53,257 nt of DNA from an uncultured Coriobacteriales bacterium (GTDB taxonomy: Bacteria > Actinomycetota > Coriobacteriia > Coriobacteriales > UMGS124), in NCBI GenBank assembly GCA_902464015.1, contig CABQHM010000019.1, positions 1 to 53,257 on the forward strand, read 5' to 3'. The position numbers were made by a program, and so were the translations under genes. Below, in pieces: positions 41,567 through 48,942 of this stretch; the first letter of the stretch is position 1, and each line of letters opens with the position of its first letter. Below the pieces are notes generated by a model. The model searched no databases. It was given only the letters and a program-made list of their open reading frames with translations, and was not told where the DNA came from.

Positions 41567-42880
41567 TCAGTCTTCGTCGGACTCTTCGGGCTCGCTTACC
41601 TCGGGGGCGATTGCGTGCACCGACTCGATGCGACGACCGTCCATGGAGGTCACCTTGAAGGTCCAGCCGTCCTTCTCGATGACGTCGCCCTCCTCGGGAA
41701 GCTTGTCGGCCTCGTACATGAACCAACCGCCAACCGTGTCGTACTCCTCGCTTTCGTCGATGGGCCAGCCAAGCTCGACGGCGTCGTCGACCGAGAACGT
41801 GCCGTCGACTTCCCATTCGCGCTCGGAAAGGCGCGTAAGCTCCTGCTCGTCCTGGTCGTACTCGTCGCGAATTTCGCCCACGACCTCCTCCACGATGTCC
41901 TCGATCGTGATGAGGCCGGCCGTGCCACCGTACTCGTCGATCACGATGGCCATCTGCTCGCGCTCGGCGCGCATCTGGGTGAGCAGGGGCAGCAGGTCCT
42001 TCGTCTCAGGAACGAACAGGCACGGGCGCACAAACTCGGACACGGCGTTGTCGCCCTTGCCTGCAAGCGCGGGGGCGATGAGGTCTTTGATCTTGACGAT
42101 GCCGATGACCTCGTCCATGTCGTCGTGATACACGGGCATGCGCGAATAGCCGGTCTTCTGCATCAAGGCGAGCACCTCGCGGGCGCTCTGCACGTCCTCG
42201 ACGGCAGTGACGTCGACGCGGGGCACCATGACCTGTCGCACCACGGCGTCGCCCAGGTCGAACACCTCGTGGATCATGCGTTTCTCGTCGTCGGAGAGGT
42301 CCTCCTGCTCGGCGACCATGTACTTGATCTCCTCCTCGGAGACCTGGCCCTCGTCGGCCTGCTTGATACGGAACACGCTCGCCACGAGGTTGGCGCTGGC
42401 GCTGGTGAGCCATACAAGCGGCGAGGCAATCTTGCCGAAGACGATGAGCGGGCCCGACACCATCTTGGCGACCTTCTCGGTGTCGGCCAAGGCGATGCGC
42501 TTGGGCACGAGCTCGCCGAGAACGATGCTGAAGTACGACACGGCGAGCGTGATGAGGATAGGCGAAAGCACCGGCGCCACGGCCGTGAGCCAGCCGATAC
42601 CAAAGGAGCTCATCCACTGCGCAAAGGGGTCGGACAGGTTCGTGGAAGCGACCGCCGACGAGAAGAAACCAACGAGCGTGATGGCCACCTGAATGGTTGC
42701 CAGGAAGTTGCCCGAGTCGCTTGCGAGGTTCGCCGCGCGCTTGGCCGACTTGTCTCCTTCCTCAGCCTCATGATCGAGCAACGGCTTGCTCGCGTTGACC
42801 AACGCCATCTCCGACATGGAGAAGTAGCCGTTCACCAAGATGAGAACGAATGCAAGAAGGATGGATAAGCCTATGCCCAT
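41567..42880 (-). CDS. CNNM/HlyC-family transporter (DUF21-CBS-CorC domains)
   Basis: A 437-residue inner-membrane protein. The N-terminal DUF21/CNNM domain (four hydrophobic segments; GYFSMSEMALVNAS, VLGELVPKRIALA) is followed by a CBS pair (about 205-325; MVPRVDVTAVE, GYSRMPVYHDDMDEVIGIVKIKDL) and a C-terminal CorC_HlyC domain (SEREWEVDGTFSVDDAVE). Family members export Mg2+ or Co2+; the hemolysin label is historical. The start ATG has GGAGGT 12 bases upstream, which is wide. It is followed by its own terminator. Confidence 0.93.
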   Translation of the reverse strand: MGIGLSILLAFVLILVNGYFSMSEMALVNASKPLLDHEAEEGDKSAKRAANLASDSGNFLATIQVAITLVGFFSSAVASTNLSDPFAQWMSSFGIGWLTAVAPVLSPILITLAVSYFSIVLGELVPKRIALADTEKVAKMVSGPLIVFGKIASPLVWLTSASANLVASVFRIKQADEGQVSEEEIKYMVAEQEDLSDDEKRMIHEVFDLGDAVVRQVMVPRVDVTAVEDVQSAREVLALMQKTGYSRMPVYHDDMDEVIGIVKIKDLIAPALAGKGDNAVSEFVRPCLFVPETKDLLPLLTQMRAEREQMAIVIDEYGGTAGLITIEDIVEEVVGEIRDEYDQDEQELTRLSEREWEVDGTFSVDDAVELGWPIDESEEYDTVGGWFMYEADKLPEEGDVIEKDGWTFKVTSMDGRRIESVHAIAPEVSEPEESDED

Positions 42881-42958
42881 ACGAAAACGCCGACCTCCAA
42901 AGGTTACGAGACAACAGGACGTGCATGCAGGCGCTAAGAGCGCTGGCGTCTGCAGACG

Positions 42959-43732
42959 TTAGAACACAAAAAGCAGCACTGCCAAAGTATGGCAAACACT
43001 GCCGCCCAACACAAAGAAGTGAAACACCATATGTGAGTATGGAATGCGTTTCAGCACATAGAAGACACAGCCCACCGAATACGACAGGCCCCCTGCAATA
43101 AGCAGCGCCATGCCGCCGACAGGCAGAAGCGTCGCAAGTACCGGCAGCTTGAAGACAAGGCACCATCCCATCGCCAGGTAGATGAGGGCAGAGACCCACT
43201 TGGGTTGGCGCTGGCGAGCAAAGCACTCGATAAGCACGCCTATGAGGGCGACAATCCACATCGCGACGCACAGAGCAACGCCGCCCTCGTCGTGCAGCGT
43301 CACAAGCGTAAACGGTGCATAGCAGCCCGCAATGAGCAAGTAGATGACGCTGTGGTCGAGAATGCGCAGCACCGCCTTGCCGCGTGGTGCCTGAATGGCG
43401 TGGTAGAGCGTGGAGAAGAGGTACTCCAGCACGAGCGTCACGCCCATCATGACAGCCGCGCAGGTCCTAAGGCCGCCTCCGGTATGGGCGGCTTTCACGC
43501 ACAGCAGAACAAGCGCTGCCACCGCAAGGCCAAAACCCACTCCGTGCGAGACCGCGTTGCCGATCTCCTCGCCCGTTGAGTAAAGCCTGCCACGACGCTT
43601 CTTGGCATCGAAACGCTCGAGCACCGGGTGCGAGGACGCAGACGTCAGGGAAGCCTCGGGGCCTCCGGCAACTGCGCAGAAAACCCCAAGACCCGCATCT
43701 TGCACGGTCTTTTCTTCCAACTTGTTGCCCAT
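42959..43732 (-). CDS. Hemolysin III family (YqfA/PAQR-like) membrane protein
   Basis: A 257-residue protein. About 45 cytoplasmic residues precede seven membrane helices. The family's metal-binding positions are visible: GEEIGNAVSHGVGFGLA (Ser/His), STLYHAI with ILDHSVIYLLIAG, and the C-terminal SHMVFHFFVLGGSVCH. Bacterial members are predicted membrane-associated metal-dependent hydrolases related to progestin/adiponectin receptors, and haemolytic activity is not implied. The ATG has AGGAGG 4 bases upstream. It lies upstream of the CNNM gene in the same direction. Confidence 0.92.
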   Translation of the reverse strand: MGNKLEEKTVQDAGLGVFCAVAGGPEASLTSASSHPVLERFDAKKRRGRLYSTGEEIGNAVSHGVGFGLAVAALVLLCVKAAHTGGGLRTCAAVMMGVTLVLEYLFSTLYHAIQAPRGKAVLRILDHSVIYLLIAGCYAPFTLVTLHDEGGVALCVAMWIVALIGVLIECFARQRQPKWVSALIYLAMGWCLVFKLPVLATLLPVGGMALLIAGGLSYSVGCVFYVLKRIPYSHMVFHFFVLGGSVCHTLAVLLFVF

Positions 43733-43850
43733 ATGCCCTCCTTCTCCCCTATGTCCCCTACAACGCGAGCAATCGTGCGCACTGCGAATTCATCTGACTG
43801 TACCCACATGCCTGGCTCAGTGCCAGGCAATGCCTGAAAAGAACGCAAAA

Positions 43851-43884
43851 GCGGGACGAGCGGCCCACAAACCGCTCGCCCCGT
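43851..43884 (-). terminator. Terminator of the ilv-DUF815 operon
   Basis: Stem GCGGGACGAGCGG (43851-43863) / CCGCTCGCCCCGT (43872-43884) with wobble and end mismatch, followed on the minus strand by TTTTGCG. A second smaller hairpin, TGCCTGGC/GCCAGGCA, lies at 43809-43829. Confidence 0.75.
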
Positions 43885-43894
43885 CTTAGGTAGC

Positions 43895-45148
43895 CTAAGC
43901 CTCTTGTTGCGCCACGAGCGAGTCGACGTACTGGCGCGCCGCCCTGGCCGAACGTCCCCCGCGGCCCAGCGCGAATCGTTCCGCCCCCGCCTCGAGCTCC
44001 TCGACAGGCACGGCAAGGTCGCATGTGTGCGCAAGTTGGCGCACAATGGCCAGGTAGGCCGCCTTGTCCGGCTTGAAGAAGGAGATCTGCAAGCCGAAGC
44101 GCTCGGACAGCGACAGGGTCTCCTGCATCGTGTCGTTGCGATGGATGTCGTCGCCGTCGCGTGCGGAGAAGCTCTCCTTCACGAGATGACGGCGGTTCGA
44201 CGTGGCGTAGATGACCACGTTCGGGCTCTTCGACGACACGCCGCCCTCGAGCACCGCCTTGAGGGCGGCGTAGTTGTCATCGTCGCGAGCAAACGACAGG
44301 TCGTCGATGAAGACGATGAACTTGAGCGGGTTGGCGGCAAGCTCGTCGAGCACCGCTGGGATGAGCTTGAGCTGGTCCTTGCGGACCTCGATGATGCGCA
44401 GCCCCTCGCCGGCGAGCTCGTTGACAACGGCCTTGACCGTGGACGACTTGCCCGTGCCCGCATCGCCCGACAGCAGCACGTTGGCCGCAGGCTTGCCGGC
44501 CAAAAGGGCGCGCGTGTTGGCCAGGATGAGACCCTTCTCGCGCTCGTAGCCAGCAAGATCGGACAGGCGCTGGGGGTCGGGGTGCGCCACGGGGCACACC
44601 GTGCCGTCGTCTGCCAGCGAGAACATGCGGTACCGTGCGTACATGCCAAAGCCGAAGCGGCCCACCTGCTCAATGCGGGAGGCATATTCCGACACCAGCT
44701 CGACCCGCTCGGTCTCAAAGCCGGGCATGAAGCCCTGCCAGTCGAGACCCATGCGCAGCGCCGCCGGGGTGAGGTTGGCGACCTCCTGCAAGGTGCGCAG
44801 GTCGGCGCGGGCGCACGTCTCCATCGAGGCGGCGACGTTGCGCCCAGCCGCATGGGCGAGCACGTAGGGGTTCTCGTCGTTGCACACCGCGTCGAGCACA
44901 TAGCGCGCCAGGCTGTCGTGGCCGCTTGCGTACAGGCGGCTCACAAACTCGCCGTACATCGACACGCAGGCATGCACGGGAGCATCGCGTCTGCAGTCCA
45001 GGTAGCTCAAAAGCCCTGCTACAACAGGGTCGGCGAGCAATCCGCGGAAGACCCCGAGCGCCCGCAGGCGCAAGGAGAGATCCGCGAGCATCGGGGCGCG
45101 CTGGACAAAGGAGGCCGGCGTGGCGGGGCCGTTAGTTGAGGACGGCAC
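43895..45148 (-). CDS. DUF815-family P-loop ATPase
   Basis: A 417-residue AAA-type protein of the DUF815 family, unknown in function. Walker A is SGDAGTGKSSTVKA (about residues 228-241), Walker B FIVFIDDLSFA, and sensor region VVIYATSNRRHLVKESFS. The N-terminal helical part (about 20-190) precedes the ATPase. The start is GTG at 45148, with GGAG 6 bases upstream, so the gene overlaps the ilvD 3' end by 17 bases and is probably translationally coupled to it. The link to branched-chain amino-acid synthesis is positional only. Confidence 0.88.
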   Translation of the reverse strand: MPSSTNGPATPASFVQRAPMLADLSLRLRALGVFRGLLADPVVAGLLSYLDCRRDAPVHACVSMYGEFVSRLYASGHDSLARYVLDAVCNDENPYVLAHAAGRNVAASMETCARADLRTLQEVANLTPAALRMGLDWQGFMPGFETERVELVSEYASRIEQVGRFGFGMYARYRMFSLADDGTVCPVAHPDPQRLSDLAGYEREKGLILANTRALLAGKPAANVLLSGDAGTGKSSTVKAVVNELAGEGLRIIEVRKDQLKLIPAVLDELAANPLKFIVFIDDLSFARDDDNYAALKAVLEGGVSSKSPNVVIYATSNRRHLVKESFSARDGDDIHRNDTMQETLSLSERFGLQISFFKPDKAAYLAIVRQLAHTCDLAVPVEELEAGAERFALGRGGRSARAARQYVDSLVAQQEA

Positions 45149-46793
45149 CGGTCGCTCCGCTCGAGACGAGGGCGGCGTAACGCTTCAGGTAGCCGGAGAG
45201 CTCCTTGGTCTTGGGCGTGAAGGCCGCCATGCGACGGTCGAGCTCCTCCTGGGGAATCTTGAGCTCGATGGTGTAGTTGGGGATGTCGATGGAGATGATG
45301 TCGCCCTCCTCCACGACGCCGATGGGGCCGCCGCTGGCAGCCTCAGGCGAGACGTGGCCGATGCACGCACCGCGCGTGGCGCCCGAGAAACGGCCGTCGG
45401 TGATGAGGGCCACGGAGTTGCCCAGGCCCTGACCCATGATGGCCGAGGTGGGGTTCAGCATCTCGCGCATGCCAGGGCCGCCCTTGGGGCCCTCGTAGCG
45501 GATGACCACGACGTCGCCGGGGTTGATCTTGCCAGCGTTGATGGCGTTCTGGGCGTCCTCCTCGCAGTCGAAGACGCGAGCGGGGCCCTCGTGCACCTGC
45601 ATCTCGGGGAGCACGGCCGAACGCTTGACGACCGAGCCGTCGGGGGCAAGGTTGCCGCGCAGCACAGCGATGCCGCCCGTGGGGCTATAGGGGTTGTCAA
45701 CAGGGCGAATGACCTCGGGGTCGAGGTTCTTGGCGTCGGCGATGTTCTCGCCCACGGTCTTGCCCGTGACAGTCATGCAGTCGGTGTGGATGAGGCCGAG
45801 CTCGCTGAGCTCGTGCATGACGGCATACACGCCGCCCGCCTCGTCGAGCTGCTCCATATAGGTGCGGCCAGCCGGCGCCAGGTGGCACAGGTTGGGGGTC
45901 TTCATGCTCATGGCGTTGGCAATGTCGAGGTTGATGTCGATGCCGCACTCATGGGCGATGGCAGGCAGGTGCAGCATGGAGTTGGTGGAGCAGCCCAGGG
46001 CCATGTCCACCGTGAGGGCGTTCTCAAAAGCCTCCTGCGTCATGATGTCACGCGGGCGGATATCGCGCTTGAGCATCTCCATGACGGCCATACCAGCGTG
46101 CTTGGCCAGCTCCAGGCGACGCGAGTACACGGCAGGGATGGTGCCGTTGCCGCGCAGGCCCATGCCAAGCGCCTCGGTAAGGCAGTTCATGGAGTTGGCG
46201 GTGTACATGCCCGAGCAAGAACCGCAGGTGGGGCAGACGCGACGCGCGTAGTCCTCCACCTCCTCGGCGGTCATGTTGCCGGCGGAGTACTTGCCCTGAG
46301 CCTCGAACATGGAGGAAAGGCTCGTGCGTGCGCCGTTCACATGGCCGGCGAGCATGGGGCCGCCCGACACAAAGGTCGTGGGGATGTTGAGGCGCGCGGC
46401 GGCCATGAGCAGGCCAGGCACGTTCTTGTCGCAGTTAGGCACCATGACAAGGGCGTCGAAACCATGGGCAAGCGCCATGGCCTCGGTGGAGTCGGCGATG
46501 AGGTCGCGCGTGACGAGCGAGTACTTCATGCCGATATGACCCATGGCGATGCCGTCGCACACGGCGATGGCGGGGAAGACGATGGGGGTGCCACCGGCCA
46601 TGGCGACGCCCATCTTGACGGCGTCGACGATCTTGTCGAGATTCATGTGGCCGGGAACGATCTCGTTGTACGAGCTCACAATGCCCACGAGCGGACGGGC
46701 GATCTCCTCGTCGGTGAGGCCCAGCGCGTGGTACAGCGAGCGATGCGCCCCGTTCATGGGGCCGAACTTGATGGCATCAGACTTGACGTTCAT
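45132..46793 (-). CDS. ilvD: Dihydroxy-acid dehydratase
   Basis: Dehydrates 2,3-dihydroxy-isovalerate and -methylvalerate to the keto acids of valine and isoleucine, using an iron-sulfur cluster. 553 residues. Cluster cysteines lie in VPNCDKNVPG and CPTCGSCSGMYTANSM; the C-terminal DGRFSGATRGACIGH is diagnostic. The ATG at 46793 has GAGAGG 9 bases upstream, and the frame upstream of it is not coding. It is separated from ilvC by 571 bases holding three structured repeats and overlaps the DUF815 gene. Confidence 0.97.
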   Translation of the reverse strand: MNVKSDAIKFGPMNGAHRSLYHALGLTDEEIARPLVGIVSSYNEIVPGHMNLDKIVDAVKMGVAMAGGTPIVFPAIAVCDGIAMGHIGMKYSLVTRDLIADSTEAMALAHGFDALVMVPNCDKNVPGLLMAAARLNIPTTFVSGGPMLAGHVNGARTSLSSMFEAQGKYSAGNMTAEEVEDYARRVCPTCGSCSGMYTANSMNCLTEALGMGLRGNGTIPAVYSRRLELAKHAGMAVMEMLKRDIRPRDIMTQEAFENALTVDMALGCSTNSMLHLPAIAHECGIDINLDIANAMSMKTPNLCHLAPAGRTYMEQLDEAGGVYAVMHELSELGLIHTDCMTVTGKTVGENIADAKNLDPEVIRPVDNPYSPTGGIAVLRGNLAPDGSVVKRSAVLPEMQVHEGPARVFDCEEDAQNAINAGKINPGDVVVIRYEGPKGGPGMREMLNPTSAIMGQGLGNSVALITDGRFSGATRGACIGHVSPEAASGGPIGVVEEGDIISIDIPNYTIELKIPQEELDRRMAAFTPKTKELSGYLKRYAALVSSGATGAVLN

Positions 46794-46942
46794 AGAAGAG
46801 AACCTCTCCCTTGGCAACGGTATAACCTTATATTGTACGGCGCAGCTATTCGACGTCAGTTTTCCGAGACCTACAATAGGCAAATCGTCACATGGACACC
46901 GCAGCATAACCCGCGTTTCACACCTTCAAAACGGCATGCAAA

Positions 46943-47024
46943 AGGCCCCAGGTTTCCTTCGGGCACAGTTCCGCAGCGGCGCAGCCGCGAGGACTGTCTG
47001 AGCACCAAAGGATACCCGGGGCCT
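46943..47024. repeat. Structured repeat, copy 1 (ilvC-ilvD spacer)
   Basis: Outer arms AGGCCCC-a-GGT-t-TCCTT (from 46943) and AAGGATACCCGGGGCCT (ending 47024) pair with two mismatches. The core is CAGTTCCGCAGCGGC ... GCCGCGAGGACTG, itself a hairpin, followed by TCTGAGCAC before the 3' arm. A related GGGATTSCCGC...CCGGCGGGAG stretch lies between this copy and the next. Confidence 0.85.
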
Positions 47025-47094
47025 CGGGCGACAGCCCTCCCGCCGGGAGCCCCTAAGCCCCCAAGCGGCAATCCCATATTGGTCAGCACGCAAG

Positions 47095-47174
47095 GGTCCC
47101 AGGTCTCCTTCGGGCGCAGTTCCGCAGCGGCGCAGCCGCGAGGACTGTCTGAGCACCGAAGGACACCTGGGGCC
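47095..47174. repeat. Structured repeat, copy 2 (ilvC-ilvD spacer)
   Basis: Outer arms GGTCCCAGGTCTCCTTCGG (47095-47113) and CCGAAGGACACCTGGGGCC (47156-47174) pair over 19 positions with only one to two mismatches or wobbles. The central core is the same as in copy 1 and again ends in CTGAGCAC. Confidence 0.88.
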
Positions 47175-47258
47175 TCGGACGACAAGCTCCCGCCGGGCGC
47201 CCTCAACCGCAGCGCCCTCAAGCCCCCGGCGGGAATCCCATAGAGGGCAGCATGCAAA

Positions 47259-47338
47259 GGGGCCCGGTTTGGTTCAGGCGCAGTTCCGCAGCGGCGAAGC
47301 CGCGAGGACTGTCTGAGCACTGAACCAAACCGGGCCCC
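47259..47338. repeat. Structured repeat, copy 3 (ilvC-ilvD spacer)
   Basis: Outer arms GGGGCCCGGTTTGGTTCA (47259-47276) and TGAACCAAACCGGGCCCC (47321-47338) form a perfect 18-bp stem whose sequence differs clearly from copies 1 and 2. The core is conserved with one base change in the inner loop (GCGGC-GAA-GCCGC) and the CTGAGCAC octamer is identical. It lies 26 bases past the ilvC stop and may also shape the ilvC mRNA 3' end. Bases 46794-46942 show nothing else recognisable beyond an ilvD leader. Confidence 0.9.
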
Positions 47339-47364
47339 AACGGGAATCTACCAGCTATATTCCC

Positions 47365-48387
47365 TTAGTTGTTGATCAGCTTATCCTCGTCGCTCCAGCT
47401 GTAGAGCTTGCGGATCTCGGCGCCGACAACCTCGCTCTGGTGCTCGGCATGCAGCTTGCGCATGGCGTTGAAGTGCACCTGGCCGCCAGCCTCGGACATG
47501 TCGAGGAGGAACTCCTTGGCGAAAGTGCCGTCCTGGATGTCGGACAGGACCTTCTTCATGGCCTTCTTGGTGTCCTCGGTGATGATCTTGGGGCCGGTGA
47601 CGTAGTCGCCGTACTCGGCGGTGTTGGAGATGGAGTAGCGCATGCCGGCGAAGCCCGACTGATAGATCAGGTCGACGATGAGCTTCATCTCGTGGATGCA
47701 CTCGAAGTAGGCGTTGCGGGGGTCGTAGCCAGCCTCGACCAGGGTCTCAAAGCCAGCCTGCATGAGGGCGCAGACGCCGCCGCACAGAACAGCCTGCTCA
47801 CCGAACAGGTCGGTCTCGGTCTCGGTGCGGAACGTGGTCTCCAGCACGCCGGCGCGGGCGCCGCCGATGCCGGCAGCATAGGCCAGGGCGATGTCGAGGG
47901 CGTCGCCGGTGGCGTCCTGCTCAACAGCCACGAGGCAGGGAGTACCCTTGCCGGCCTGGTACTCGGAACGCACGGTGTGGCCCGGGGCCTTGGGGGCGAC
48001 CATGGCAACGTTGACGTCCGCCGGGGGCTTGATGAGGCCGAAGTGGATGTTGAAGCCGTGGGCGAACATGAGCGTCTTGCCAGCGGTGAGGTTGGGGGCG
48101 ATGCTCTCCTTGTAGAGGGCGGCCTGCTTCTCGTCGTTGATGAGGATCATGATGATGTCGGCAGCCTTGGCAGCCTCGGCGCTCGTCATGACCTTGAGGC
48201 CCTGAGCCTCGGCCTTTGCCCAGCTCTTGGAGCCCTCGTACAGGCCGATGACCACGTTGACGCCGGAATCCTTCAGGTTCAGTGCATGGGCATGGCCCTG
48301 GGAGCCGTAGCCGATGATGGCGACGGTCTTGCCGGCCAGCTTCTGCAGATCGCAGTCCTGCTGATAAAAAATCCTGTTCTCAGCCAT
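47365..48387 (-). CDS. ilvC: Ketol-acid reductoisomerase
   Basis: Isomerises and reduces acetolactate or acetohydroxybutyrate, using NAD(P)H and Mg2+. 340 residues, class I (short) form. The Rossmann motif is AIIGYGSQGHAHALNL; the cofactor loop reads GLYEGSKSWAKAE. The metal and catalytic residues lie in the C-terminal knotted domain (DLFGEQAVLCGG, YFECIHEMKLIVDLIYQSG, SNTAEYGD). The ATG has AAGGAG 8 bases upstream. Third gene of ilvB-ilvN-ilvC-ilvD, 52 bases after ilvN. Confidence 0.98.
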   Translation of the reverse strand: MAENRIFYQQDCDLQKLAGKTVAIIGYGSQGHAHALNLKDSGVNVVIGLYEGSKSWAKAEAQGLKVMTSAEAAKAADIIMILINDEKQAALYKESIAPNLTAGKTLMFAHGFNIHFGLIKPPADVNVAMVAPKAPGHTVRSEYQAGKGTPCLVAVEQDATGDALDIALAYAAGIGGARAGVLETTFRTETETDLFGEQAVLCGGVCALMQAGFETLVEAGYDPRNAYFECIHEMKLIVDLIYQSGFAGMRYSISNTAEYGDYVTGPKIITEDTKKAMKKVLSDIQDGTFAKEFLLDMSEAGGQVHFNAMRKLHAEHQSEVVGAEIRKLYSWSDEDKLINN

Positions 48388-48439
48388 GCTTCAAACTCCT
48401 TCTCAGTACTTTCAAATGTATCCCAAAGCCCTTGACGGA

Positions 48440-48940
48440 CTACAGATGGGTGACGCTGCCGATGGTAGAACCACCGCGTTGCAAGGAGACTACGCCGGTA
48501 CGGCAAATCTCAAGAATCGTATAATCCTTCATAAGGCTGATAAACGTGTCGATGCAGCGCGTGGATCCGGCAAGCTGGATGACCATGGAATCGCGGGTAT
48601 AGTCGACGATCTTCGCCTCGTAGGCGGCCAGCGCGGTGTGAATCTCCTCGCGGGTGGCGGCGTCGTTCTTCATCTTGATAAGCAGAAGCTCGCGAGAGAC
48701 CAAGTCGTCGTCGAGCTGCTTGACGTCCATGACGTCCTGCAGCTTGTAGAGCTGGTTGACGAGCTGCTCCTTGCTCTCCTCGTTGCCCTCGAAGATGGTC
48801 GTGATGCGCGAGACCTCGGGGTTCTCGGTGCAACCCACGGTGAGGCTCGAGATGTTGAACTGACGGCGACGGAACATGCTCGTCACGCGGTTGAGCACGC
48901 CGGGCTGGTTCGACACGAGGACTGCCAGGGTGTACTTCAT
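48440..48940 (-). CDS. ilvN: Acetolactate synthase regulatory (small) subunit
   Basis: Regulatory ACT-domain subunit that activates the catalytic subunit and confers valine feedback inhibition. 166 residues. The N-terminal ACT domain (TLAVLVSNQPGVLNRVTSMF ... NISSLTVG) is typical; the C-terminal domain carries ALAAYEAKIVDYTRDSMVIQ. It begins 2 bases after the ilvB stop with AAGGGGAG 5 bases upstream, so the subunits are coupled. Confidence 0.96.
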   Translation of the reverse strand: MKYTLAVLVSNQPGVLNRVTSMFRRRQFNISSLTVGCTENPEVSRITTIFEGNEESKEQLVNQLYKLQDVMDVKQLDDDLVSRELLLIKMKNDAATREEIHTALAAYEAKIVDYTRDSMVIQLAGSTRCIDTFISLMKDYTILEICRTGVVSLQRGGSTIGSVTHL

Positions 48941-48942
48941 GG

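Noticed and set aside
41567..43732. Hemolysin toxins
   Set aside because: The HlyC/CNNM and hemolysin III names are historical. The domains are those of metal transporters and PAQR-like membrane proteins.
45120..47243. Open frame opposite ilvD running into the spacer repeats
   Set aside because: The translation is low complexity, and it covers ilvD and the palindromic repeats; it is a by-product of GC-rich third positions.
46871..47320. Small minus-strand frames with repeated LRQSSRLRRCG across the ilvC-ilvD spacer
   Set aside because: The peptide repetition comes from the DNA repeats. There is no ribosome-binding site, and the pairing pattern argues for structure rather than coding.
46943..47338. 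CRISPR-like array
   Set aside because: Only three units about 150 bases apart, each an internal palindrome of about 80 bases with no unique spacers of uniform length and no cas genes.
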